Origin: Methylophaga sp.
Lineage (GTDB): Bacteria > Pseudomonadota > Gammaproteobacteria > Nitrosococcales > Methylophagaceae
Assembly (NCBI GenBank): GCA_002696735.1
Contig: NZSL01000008.1
Coordinates: 434,001-498,000 of the forward strand
Direction: 5' to 3'
Length of the DNA: 64,000 nucleotides
Notes under the pieces: generated by a model
Told to the model about the DNA's origin: nothing
The model's input: only the letters and a program-made list of their open reading frames with translations
Database searches by the model: none
In this document: piece after piece, positions 9,011 to 17,188 of the stretch
How positions within the stretch are numbered: the stretch's first letter is position 1
Layout: every line of letters begins with the position of its first letter
Translations under genes and position numbers: made by a program

Positions 9011-9733
9011 TTAATGCGTTGCCATCAGTAAATGTCCAAACAAGGCTAGACAAAAACCCAATACCGCCCCTAACGGTGGAGCCCAGTGCTTTTCCAATTT
9101 CGACTGGGGGGCAATATCCTGAAAAATGAGATATAAAATCCCACCTGAGGCAAACAACATAATGGCCCCCAGTAACGATTGATGTTCTGATAAAAACCAA
9201 TATCCTACCAACCCAGCAATCGGGCCAAGTATTACTAATCCTGCCATTTTGAGCAGTACGTTATCGTGTTTATTGTGGTGTTTTAGTTCTCGGTAGGCAT
9301 TAAACCCTTCAGGTAAATTTTGTAACCCGATCAATAATGCCAGCAAAGGCCCGGAGGCAGGATTTAAGGCCATCAAACCTCCCAGCGCGATAGCCTCAGG
9401 AATGTAATCCAATATCATGCCCATAAGTTGAGGAGATTCGTTATTATGGCTTCCCATTAACCGTTCCACACCGAAAAAAATCAGGCCACCTGACAAAATA
9501 ACCGGAATACTCCAGAGCGAGTCATGCATATTATTGATACCTTCCGGGACCAGCACTATCGTTACTGCGCCCAATAAAATCCCACCACCGAAAGCAATGA
9601 TGAAATGTCTTAATTCTCTTTCCAACCACTGAGAATGCACCCGCTCAAATGAGGCAACCCAGCCACCTATCGGAATACAAATTCCTGCAGCGGTTGTCAG
9701 TAAAATAATTTTCAACACGGATTCACTATCCAT
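9011..9733 (-). CDS. ZIP-family metal transporter
   Basis: A 240-aa inner-membrane protein with about eight membrane helices. The ZIP metal-site helices are visible: D-Y-I-P-E-A-I-A-L-G-G in TM4 and Q-N-L-P-E-G-F in TM5. A His-rich loop (H-H-N-K-H) follows TM5. The usual H-S/N-x-P-E-G of TM4 is replaced by D-Y-I-P-E-A, so metal preference may differ from zinc. AGAGGA precedes the ATG. It is bracketed by two repeats of the MITE-end type (8757-8801 and 9751-9767). Confidence 0.85.
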   Translation of the reverse strand: MDSESVLKIILLTTAAGICIPIGGWVASFERVHSQWLERELRHFIIAFGGGILLGAVTIVLVPEGINNMHDSLWSIPVILSGGLIFFGVERLMGSHNNESPQLMGMILDYIPEAIALGGLMALNPASGPLLALLIGLQNLPEGFNAYRELKHHNKHDNVLLKMAGLVILGPIAGLVGYWFLSEHQSLLGAIMLFASGGILYLIFQDIAPQSKLEKHWAPPLGAVLGFCLALFGHLLMATH

Positions 9734-9750
9734 TTTTTCCTCTTTCTTCT

Positions 9751-9767
9751 AGGGACTGTTTATCTTT
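9751..9767 (+). repeat. Degenerate copy of the MITE-end motif
   Basis: AGGGACTGTTTATCTTT matches AGGGGCTGTTGATCTTT at 8757-8773 at 15 of 17 positions, in the same orientation. It lies between the divergent ZIP transporter and Vgb-like genes. Possibly a decayed element end; chance similarity is not excluded. Confidence 0.35.
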
Positions 9768-9841
9768 AGTTCATCAGCACTTTTGGGTTTCTCTATAGTC
9801 AACACCTTACTGATTCCCAAAAGCAACCCTGTAGGGTAAAT

Positions 9842-10906
9842 ATGACAAGTACTAAAACGTTCTCTGCTAAACATTTTATTCAGACCAGTTGCCAATTCGT
9901 CTTCAGCTGCATGCTGTTCATCAGTCACGCTACAGCTGATAAATCTAAAAGTGAAAACAAGGCGAGTCCTGACAAAATGGTCTCTCTGGATTTCACCGAA
10001 TGGAAAGTCGAATGGCAAAACAGCCGACCTCGTGATCCCTATATCAGTCCGGATGGTCAGGTCTGGTTTGTAGGTCAGGTAGGAGATTATATTGCGAGGC
10101 TGGATCCCCAGTCAGGCGATATGCAACGTTATGCTATTCCCGAAGCCGGCCCACATACAGTCATTGTCGATGACGAGGGTTATCCATGGTATGCAGGTAA
10201 TAAAGACCAACATATTGGCCGCCTTGATCCTGAAACTAGCAATGTGACTCGTTTTGAGATGCCCGAGGGCGTCAATGATCCTCATACAATGGCCTGGACA
10301 TCGGACGGAAATATCTGGTTCACCGTACAGCGTTCGGGAAAAGCCGGTTTTATTGGAAAATTGGCTACTGATTCGGGTGAAGTGCAAATCGTTGAGGTAC
10401 CAGGGAACCACATGCGTCCTTATGGACTGGTGGTCGATAATCAGGATCGTCCCTGGATTGCCTTTATGGGCAGCAACGCGATTGGCACAATTGATCCAGA
10501 TTCAATGCAATTGGAAATCATCTCCACTCCACACGAAGAAAGCATTATTCGCAGGATCGGACTGACGTCAGATAACCGGGTCTGGTGGGTAGATGCAGGT
10601 ATGGGCTATCTCGGTGTTTATAATCCGCAGGATAAATCCATGCAGCAATGGCAGACGCCGGGTGGCGAAGCCGCTGGGTTATATGCCATGGCTGTCGATA
10701 GTCAGGATCGTATCTGGTATGTCGAAACAGGTTTGCAGCCAAATCGCTTTATCGGTTTTGATAGCAAAAAAGAACAATTTATTGCAATAGATAAAGTACC
10801 ATCTGGTGGATTAACAGTCAGAAATATGGTGTTCGATGATGATACCAACGCCTTATGGTTTGGCACTGACGCCAATACCATTGGCCGAGCAGTAGTTCCA
10901 GACTAA
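9842..10906 (+). CDS. Virginiamycin B lyase-like secreted beta-propeller
   Basis: A 354-aa protein with an N-terminal signal segment (about residues 12-31), then repeated W-x-x-x-x blades typical of Vgb/SMP-30/NHL propellers: V-W-F-V-G, P-W-Y-A-G, I-W-F-T-V, P-W-I-A-F, V-W-W-V-D, I-W-Y-V-E and L-W-F-G-T. Each blade carries the I-G-R/T-L/I-D-P signature. True Vgb linearises streptogramin B; environmental homologues are common and mostly untested, so a drug-resistance role should not be assumed. AGGG stands 6 nt before the ATG. Confidence 0.8.
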   Translation: MTSTKTFSAKHFIQTSCQFVFSCMLFISHATADKSKSENKASPDKMVSLDFTEWKVEWQNSRPRDPYISPDGQVWFVGQVGDYIARLDPQSGDMQRYAIPEAGPHTVIVDDEGYPWYAGNKDQHIGRLDPETSNVTRFEMPEGVNDPHTMAWTSDGNIWFTVQRSGKAGFIGKLATDSGEVQIVEVPGNHMRPYGLVVDNQDRPWIAFMGSNAIGTIDPDSMQLEIISTPHEESIIRRIGLTSDNRVWWVDAGMGYLGVYNPQDKSMQQWQTPGGEAAGLYAMAVDSQDRIWYVETGLQPNRFIGFDSKKEQFIAIDKVPSGGLTVRNMVFDDDTNALWFGTDANTIGRAVVPD

Positions 10907-10991
10907 AGCTGAAATGCATTACTACCAAGACCTAAGACCATTTCAATATCAAAACTTAATACTTTAATTCGATAAAAAGTAAGGAACCAAC

Positions 10992-11675
10992 GTGCCTCGT
11001 CCAGTGATTCAGCTTTTGCTATTTGCAGGCCTAATGATAATGTTAGCTTTGTCCTGGCGCTACTTAATTGAGAGCGGTTTTATCACCACTTCAAGAATCG
11101 AAAAGCTATTAACTCATGTAGCCCAAATCAAACACGCCCCTTGGTTATTTCCAGCCATTCTTCTAAGTTATTTATTACTACTGACGGTCATGTTCCCGTT
11201 AACCATACTGGTCGTTGTGACTGGTTTTTTGTTCAGTCCTTGGTGGGCGATTTTTTACGCAACAGTAGCGACTTTATGTTCCTCTGCATTGAGTTATTGG
11301 ATTGGTCATGTGCTAGGACGCAGCACCATTGAAAAACATAGCAGCCATTACCTGCGTGTTGTAAGTCGGTTTATGCAGGAAAATAGTGTTCATAGCATGG
11401 TGGTTATTAATTTACTACCTATCGCGCCGTTTACCATGACTAATATGATGGCTGGAGCATTCCAGCTAAAATTTTCTCGCTATATGATTGGTTCTGCGAT
11501 TGGCATCATCCCTGGTCTCATAGTAGTCACCCTTCTGGGGGGACAATTAAATAAAATTGTTTCGGCTACCGATAACCAACAATTTTGGGGCGAACTTGTC
11601 ATTGCTGTGACCTTAATTAGTGTGTTGATGGCAATTATTCGTTGGGTAAAGAAAAAAGAACATGTTGATGATTAG
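10992..11675 (+). CDS. VTT-domain (TVP38/DedA-like) membrane protein
   Basis: A 227-aa inner-membrane protein with the VTT core at about residues 60-180 (F-P-L-T-I-L-V-V-V-T-G-F-L-F and the later P-I-A-P-F-T-M-T-N-M-M-A-G-A). Relatives in the DedA superfamily move or scramble lipids such as undecaprenyl phosphate. The GTG start has AAGGA 6 nt upstream. Its last four bases overlap the convergent glycosyltransferase gene; a link to lipid-linked glycan chemistry is suggestive only. Confidence 0.82.
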   Translation: MPRPVIQLLLFAGLMIMLALSWRYLIESGFITTSRIEKLLTHVAQIKHAPWLFPAILLSYLLLLTVMFPLTILVVVTGFLFSPWWAIFYATVATLCSSALSYWIGHVLGRSTIEKHSSHYLRVVSRFMQENSVHSMVVINLLPIAPFTMTNMMAGAFQLKFSRYMIGSAIGIIPGLIVVTLLGGQLNKIVSATDNQQFWGELVIAVTLISVLMAIIRWVKKKEHVDD

Positions 11676-13894
11676 TTTCGTTCTTGCTGGGCATGCGTAG
11701 CTAAAATTTCGCTGTAAAACAAATCGATTTTTTCAGCATATTCGCCGATATCGTGTTGTTTGGCGAAAATGATCGCATTGTGAGAAAACTGTTCACGCAG
11801 AGCTGTATCCCTAATTAAATCTGCAAGTTTCTTAGTCCATACCTCCACATCATCCAATGTTTTATACCCGGTTTTACCATGTTCAATCACATCATCAATA
11901 CCACTGGAACGAATCGCCACAACCGGTAACCCTGCCGACATGGCTTCCAATATAACCATTCCCTGGGTTTCAGATTTTGATGCGAACACAAAAATATCCG
12001 CCATCTGATAGTAAGCAGGAATATTATCAGGATTAATTTCACCTATAAGTTGCACTTTTCCTGACAAGGCTTTGTGTACAATACGATTTTCTAGATACTC
12101 TCGATCATCACCTTCTCCAACCAGGATCAATTTGACCTCTTGCTGAATAAATCTTGGTAAGGTTTCCAGTGCATCCAGTAAAAATTTGATATTTTTTTCC
12201 CTGCCCAACCTTGACACACTGAGGAGGACAATATCATCGTGCTGTAATCCCAGATTTTTTCGCAAACTCTCAGAACCGATAGCATGTGGTTGATTAAATC
12301 TGTCAAAATCCACTCCAGTAGGCTGGACACATATCCTTGATTTCACTCCAATCAGACGTAAATATTCTTCTGTGGAAAAGGTGGGTACAATTACCCCGTC
12401 ACAACGATTGCAGAAACGTCTGATCATGGCATGGGAGATAACATTTCGAAAAAACACCCCTGGCAAAGGCACATAATGGGCGTACATTTCCAAACGAGTG
12501 TGATAAGTGTAGACAGTAGGTAAATTGTGTCGCTTTGCCAACCAATGCCCCACCGATCCCAGCCAGAATGGGTGATGCAAATGCACCAGATCTGGTTTAA
12601 ATTCTCTAAAACGCTTGCGAATAGAAAACTGTAAAGGATTCGTTAAACGAAATTCACGCTTATGACCGAATGCTAGAAGGGTTTTAACACGTTCACATTC
12701 AGGCTGTAATTCAGTAACTGCCTCATAATCCGGGGCAAAAACCTGGACCGTGTGATGCAGCATTGTCAAACCGCGAGCCAGACGTTCGATCGACATCGTG
12801 ACTCCAGAAATAAACGGAAAATAGTTATTCGTAAACATGACAATACGTTTTGGTTTATCGCGATAGGCACTGTCATCAATATTAAATTGGGTGTAGTAAT
12901 CACGTTCTTGATAAATAAATTCGCGCAGTTTCAACCCAATCAACACCATCAGGCTTACTACAAACAAAAACCGACCAAAGCTTACATAAATAAATGTATA
13001 AATCGCTGACCAAACGCTGTCCAGCGTGTTAAGTATTGAATAGCTACTGATATCCAACCTTACTGGACTTATGCCAATCTCATCACCATTTACAGTCACT
13101 TGAACGTAATGATGAAAGCTGTCTTCATCATTTACTATCAAACCGCCTGCCCCCCCTGTTGTGACATAACGCACGCCATTTTTCAGCTGTTGATGAAACA
13201 GTGACAAATTGGCTGAAAACACCACATCAACTTTATGTCGCTCGAAAAGTTCTATGAATGCTTTACGGACAATGCTATCACCAAAGTAATTTTCTGATTC
13301 AAAAGCTGGAGTTTCCTCCAAAGCCTGATGCAGTGGCAGACCGATAAACACAAATCGGTTAGCTTGTTTAGATGATTCCAGTTCCCGATCCAGCCAATCC
13401 AGCTGCCATTGCAAAGGTGAATTTCCGGTGTTATCAACAAATAAGAAATGATTTTCACCAGCAATAAATGAAAAGAAATGTGGCCCTAAATGTTTATAAA
13501 ACCTGACATCACCAAAATCACTTTCCTCATTTTCTCCGTATGTAAGCAGCCAGGGAATATCCAGTTCATGTAGCAGTTTGAACAATGAACGATAATTTTC
13601 TTCTGCCCCACTACTGACGGCATTTCCGGCAGAAATTAGAAAGCGGTTATCAGAAGCATTGATCAAAGGAATGAGTTGTTTTTGAAAAATATGCGTCGAA
13701 TTATTGATGTTCCCCACCACTGCAAAATTAAACTGCTCCTGTTGAGCAATAGTTTTAATTCTGCTGACTTGCTCGGAATGGAGCGATTTAAAGTCTGTTT
13801 CAGATAGATGCAAATAAAACTGATAGCCCACCAGCAGCAGAATCAAAGCCACATTGAGATAATAGATAATTCGTAATTTTGTGCGTCGCTGCAT
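11672..13894 (-). CDS. Membrane protein fusing phosphoesterase-like and GT4 domains
   Basis: A 740-aa protein in three parts: an N-terminal membrane anchor (about residues 8-28), a calcineurin-like phosphoesterase fold (55-280) that should be periplasmic, a second membrane helix (about 298-322), and a cytoplasmic GT4 glycosyltransferase (350-735). The GT4 part keeps the N-x-x-x-P-x-x-x-G-V opening, H-x-H-x-P, and the donor-site E-G-D plus S-x-x-E-x-x-G-x-V-x-x-E-A-M-S motifs; it resembles mannosyl/glucosyltransferases making glycolipids. The phosphoesterase ligands are lost (GDxH reads GNIN, GNHE reads GENE, GHxH reads ANLS). Likely operon with exoD upstream. Confidence 0.85.
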   Translation of the reverse strand: MQRRTKLRIIYYLNVALILLLVGYQFYLHLSETDFKSLHSEQVSRIKTIAQQEQFNFAVVGNINNSTHIFQKQLIPLINASDNRFLISAGNAVSSGAEENYRSLFKLLHELDIPWLLTYGENEESDFGDVRFYKHLGPHFFSFIAGENHFLFVDNTGNSPLQWQLDWLDRELESSKQANRFVFIGLPLHQALEETPAFESENYFGDSIVRKAFIELFERHKVDVVFSANLSLFHQQLKNGVRYVTTGGAGGLIVNDEDSFHHYVQVTVNGDEIGISPVRLDISSYSILNTLDSVWSAIYTFIYVSFGRFLFVVSLMVLIGLKLREFIYQERDYYTQFNIDDSAYRDKPKRIVMFTNNYFPFISGVTMSIERLARGLTMLHHTVQVFAPDYEAVTELQPECERVKTLLAFGHKREFRLTNPLQFSIRKRFREFKPDLVHLHHPFWLGSVGHWLAKRHNLPTVYTYHTRLEMYAHYVPLPGVFFRNVISHAMIRRFCNRCDGVIVPTFSTEEYLRLIGVKSRICVQPTGVDFDRFNQPHAIGSESLRKNLGLQHDDIVLLSVSRLGREKNIKFLLDALETLPRFIQQEVKLILVGEGDDREYLENRIVHKALSGKVQLIGEINPDNIPAYYQMADIFVFASKSETQGMVILEAMSAGLPVVAIRSSGIDDVIEHGKTGYKTLDDVEVWTKKLADLIRDTALREQFSHNAIIFAKQHDIGEYAEKIDLFYSEILATHAQQERN

Positions 13895-13984
13895 CTTTAG
13901 CTCAAACCTTCATGTAATACAGCTATCAAGGAAAATTTGTCTCGCTAAAGCAAAATGAGCAGTCAAAAATCTTATCTGTCCAAC

Positions 13985-14584
13985 TCAAAACAGATTAGCG
14001 ATGATAAGCCATGCCGTCAGACCAGTCAGAATAAACGAAAATAACGATAGCAACCCATCGCTGGCAATCAGTGCCAGACCAAATGCCACTATTGCAAGAC
14101 CTCCTGCATTGGCGCTGAAAGGTACGACCTCCATAAACGGTAACATCAATGCGATGAAAATACAGACAATGGCAATGACATATTTGGCTGTTCCATTGAC
14201 GAAGATCAATAATCTTGGGCGAATCAGTTTATCGATAAAGTGTGCAGGTTTACGTAACCACTCAACCGCTTTGAGTAATTTTTCACTGGGTACAGCGCGT
14301 TGTAATAGCCATTTGGGCAACCAGAAATGTTCCTGACCAATAACTAACTGAACAGCAACTAATAAAATAAACAACCCCATAATAGTAGGAACACCCGGAA
14401 TATCCCCTATCACTGGTGCCAATATAATCAGGCCTGCCAACAGCAATAACGGTCCAAATGAACGGCGGCCAATCATATCCATAATGCTATCGATGGAAAC
14501 CTTTTCATTGCGTTTTTGCTCAGCAGCTTCCCCAATGCAATCAAACAATTGCTCAAGATTGGTTAGTTGTTGATGCTTAGCCAT
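13985..14584 (-). CDS. ExoD-family membrane protein
   Basis: A 199-aa inner-membrane protein with the ExoD pattern: an N-terminal cytoplasmic helix (residues 1-35), R-R-S-F-G-P-L-L-L-L-A-G at about 40-51, and about four further helices with the I-P-G-V-P-T segment near residue 65. ExoD affects exopolysaccharide production in rhizobia, but its biochemical role is unknown. It lies between a BASS-family transporter and the phosphoesterase/GT4 fusion on the same strand (14 and 90 nt gaps), which supports an envelope-polysaccharide setting. Confidence 0.85.
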   Translation of the reverse strand: MAKHQQLTNLEQLFDCIGEAAEQKRNEKVSIDSIMDMIGRRSFGPLLLLAGLIILAPVIGDIPGVPTIMGLFILLVAVQLVIGQEHFWLPKWLLQRAVPSEKLLKAVEWLRKPAHFIDKLIRPRLLIFVNGTAKYVIAIVCIFIALMLPFMEVVPFSANAGGLAIVAFGLALIASDGLLSLFSFILTGLTAWLIIANLF

Positions 14585-14598
14585 TGATATTTACCTGT

Positions 14599-15552
14599 CT
14601 AAGGAAAAAGCTGCTTCGGTACCCACCATAAAAACACCATCATGCCAATCAACTCGACCAGTGACTGAAACACAATTACCACCACTGCTAGCTCGTAATT
14701 CGCTGGTAAAGCCAAAGCCAATGGCAGCATGACAAATGAATTGCGGGTTCCAAAACTAAATGCCAACACTCTACCCTGTGCAGATGACAGATGTAATAAC
14801 CTCGATAAAACTCTGGCCATCAGAGCGACAATCAGCAGAAATAATACAAACACCAGCAACAAACCGGGCAGCAGCGCTAACGAACCCAGAACAATTGCCA
14901 CTTGTGAGCTGGCGATAATAAACATAACCAATGCCAGGACGGTGACGGGGAACCATGCCAGATAGTTTATGAACTGCTCGCCTGATGGATGCTGTTCGGC
15001 AAATTTCTGTGTTGCCCAGGCCAATATCAATGGCACGACAATTAAGCCGATAAAAACCCATAGCATCTCACTGTGCGCCAGACTGACAGTGAATTCATTG
15101 CCCAGAAAAACATACAGATAAAATGGTAACAATATAACTTGCAACAACAAGCTAATCGGCGCGAAAGTGATGGCCTGCCGGGTATCTCCGCCAGCAAGCT
15201 GAGTAAAGGTAATAAACCAGTCGGTACAGGGCACTAATAACACTAGCAAAATTCCCAGCCGTACCGCCGGATCATCTGGAGCCAACATCAACAAACCAGC
15301 CACAACAACTGGAATGAACAAAAAATTACCCACTATGGCTGCAATCAAAAACCGGGAATTGAAGGATGTCTCACGCAGATGCGTTAACGATACCTGGGTA
15401 AAAGTTGAAAATAACAGCAACCCTAATAATGGCCAGACTAAAACCTCGACATAGCTGCTTAGATGCGGATACATTACACCTGATATCAAGCCCAGTGATA
15501 TCGCCACCAGATAAATGAACAGCTGATTTTTTTCTAACTGTAGCCGAGTCAA
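14599..15552 (-). CDS. BASS/ACR3-like transporter (arsenic resistance-type)
   Basis: A 317-aa, roughly ten-helix transporter of the bile acid:sodium symporter superfamily, in the branch usually labelled arsenic resistance protein. The P-C-T-D-W-F motif in the fourth/fifth helix corresponds to the P-C-T-A of ACR3, whose Cys is needed for arsenite export. No arsR or arsC is nearby, so the substrate is open. The start appears to be TTG at 15550-15552 with GGGGA upstream; no ATG occurs before residue 27. Probably the first gene of the run with exoD and the GT4 fusion. Confidence 0.72.
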   Translation of the reverse strand: MTRLQLEKNQLFIYLVAISLGLISGVMYPHLSSYVEVLVWPLLGLLLFSTFTQVSLTHLRETSFNSRFLIAAIVGNFLFIPVVVAGLLMLAPDDPAVRLGILLVLLVPCTDWFITFTQLAGGDTRQAITFAPISLLLQVILLPFYLYVFLGNEFTVSLAHSEMLWVFIGLIVVPLILAWATQKFAEQHPSGEQFINYLAWFPVTVLALVMFIIASSQVAIVLGSLALLPGLLLVFVLFLLIVALMARVLSRLLHLSSAQGRVLAFSFGTRNSFVMLPLALALPANYELAVVVIVFQSLVELIGMMVFLWWVPKQLFP

Positions 15553-15683
15553 AGCTGAGATTTCCCCAAAGTCGATTAACTGAAGTTAACGCATCATGAA
15601 GCTTTATCATTTACTAATAGTGCTAATAAAATAGCAAGCCAGCACGTTAATCAGATCTTTTCCTTCGAACAAGGATCCACTTT

Positions 15684-15941
15684 ATGCAAAATTTTTTTAC
15701 TAAACCCATTATTGCCATCGTACTTTCGTCAGGTTTTATGACCATGGCGTTGGCTGAGGATGATGGTGAAGGCAAACAAGTCATCATCGACAGTGAAAAC
15801 GGTAAAGAATCCGTCACTATTGAAGAATCTCAAACCGGCGATCAATCAGGGGCGGGGTCGGCTATCACCGATGATCTTGTCAATGATGAAAGAAGAAATG
15901 ACGAAGACGACAACACGGATAAACCAAAGTATGAAGAATAG
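15684..15941 (+). CDS. Small secreted acidic protein
   Basis: An 85-aa protein with a Sec signal peptide (residues 1 to about 24, ending A-L-A) and a mature part of about 60 residues dominated by Asp, Glu, Gly and Ser, with almost no hydrophobic core, probably disordered. AAGGA 8 nt before the ATG supports translation. I recognise no family. Acidic periplasmic peptides can bind cations, but this is a guess. Confidence 0.6.
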   Translation: MQNFFTKPIIAIVLSSGFMTMALAEDDGEGKQVIIDSENGKESVTIEESQTGDQSGAGSAITDDLVNDERRNDEDDNTDKPKYEE

Positions 15942-15975
15942 TTGTGTCAGCTATTAGCTGCGATCTGGAGGAAAA

Positions 15976-16863
15976 TTAATTTTCCTCTTTCTCTGCTTCC
16001 TCTTCGTCAGTGCTTTTACCTTTACCGGAATAATCTTCCGTAAATACCTCTGAAAGAATCAACTGTTCGATATAACTGCGTTGCGACGCTCTCACCGGAA
16101 AACGTACCACCAGATGAATCTCCGCCGCGGTTGGGACTTGAATGGTAACGCGGGGATCCACTGAACTTGCATCCAGTCCCCGTTCATCACTGAGTCTCTG
16201 CATATATAACCGGGCATTCTCAAGATAGGGCAGACAGTGCTTGGAAGCAGCTACCAATAAAGCTTGCTGAGCAGCCTGCCACTTATCCGTTCTTTTAAAC
16301 GGCACCGTGAATACATGCAAAACGTATTGTCGGGTATAGCTTTCATTGATAACGGGTTCTGAGACAAATAAAGCATTGGGAATTACCGCCATACGCCCGG
16401 TGCGTTGATGGGTCAATTTACCGGGGCCAACCTCCAGTATAGTCGTGGCCAACAAGGTTTGATCGATAACATCACCACGAAAATCCCTGATTTGAATCCT
16501 GTCACCAATATCAAAAGAGCCTGCACCGGTTTTCAGTAGTGATCCTGTCACACAAAGGATCAGTTCTTTAGTCGCCACCACAAATGCCACGGCAATCGCT
16601 ACAACGGATAACGCCAGGGTTCTGAGCTCTTCTCCCCAGATTAAGATCAATCCCAGAATGAAGATGAGAATAATGCCATTGCGGGTCTGCCCCAGCCATT
16701 TTCGGCGTAATTCGGATGAATTAACCGTCCGGCGAATAAAGCGCGACGCAAGGGAGTTTAAAGCCAGCACCACCAGCAACAGGATAACAGTGCTGCCAAA
16801 CAAACTGATGATTGGCAAAAAAAACGCAAAGGTTTCCTGTGAAATTCCAAGTTTTTCGTTCAT
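15976..16863 (-). CDS. MscS-family mechanosensitive channel
   Basis: A 295-aa inner-membrane channel with N-terminal helices (about 14-36 and 62-80), the pore-lining helix (about 85-110) and the MscS beta domain with G-S-F-D-I-G-D-R-I-Q-I (starts near residue 138). A charged C-tail ends in a Glu/Lys-rich run. It likely releases solutes on hypo-osmotic shock. The ATG directly follows an upstream stop codon (TGAATG) and lacks a Shine-Dalgarno, so the start is less certain than the family. Confidence 0.88.
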   Translation of the reverse strand: MNEKLGISQETFAFFLPIISLFGSTVILLLVVLALNSLASRFIRRTVNSSELRRKWLGQTRNGIILIFILGLILIWGEELRTLALSVVAIAVAFVVATKELILCVTGSLLKTGAGSFDIGDRIQIRDFRGDVIDQTLLATTILEVGPGKLTHQRTGRMAVIPNALFVSEPVINESYTRQYVLHVFTVPFKRTDKWQAAQQALLVAASKHCLPYLENARLYMQRLSDERGLDASSVDPRVTIQVPTAAEIHLVVRFPVRASQRSYIEQLILSEVFTEDYSGKGKSTDEEEAEKEEN

Positions 16864-17188
16864 TCAAATAGCCTGTTTCAGTTGGCGGGATGCGTTATAA
16901 CTTGATTTGCTGTAATTTACATTATCGATAAAAATTAGACCTCTCAATAATGAGTTTACATTGGGTCGACAACTAATGTCGCCAGACAAATTGTTCATCC
17001 CTTGCTGAAGCTCAATCACTTTTAGCAAAATCATTCGCAATACCTCCATTACAAAGCATTATTTACAGTGGTTTCAATAACCTATTTAGTTTCCCTGTAG
17101 AAAACCCTCTGGAGCCTCTTTGCAGATGCGTATTCTTCGATCATAATCAAATGCAGGTACGTCACTATAACAAGAGGATCTCTTCCGA
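16864..17188. other. Intergenic region between mscS-like and phoH-like genes
   Basis: 325 bp that must contain divergent promoters for the MscS-like (minus) and PhoH-like (plus) genes. A 61-codon minus-strand frame ends right at the mscS start, but has no ribosome-binding site and no recognisable sequence. I see no convincing terminator, operator or RNA gene here. Confidence 0.4.

Noticed and set aside
9842..10906. Antibiotic-resistance gene (vgb)
   Set aside because: Similarity is to the general beta-propeller family; environmental homologues are common and the drug activity cannot be inferred.
14001..14336. 111-codon plus-strand frame
   Set aside because: Antisense to the exoD-family gene, with low-complexity composition and no homology.
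16864..17049. 61-codon frame ending directly before the mscS-like start
   Set aside because: No ribosome-binding site and no protein-like features; the abutting TGAATG may be chance.
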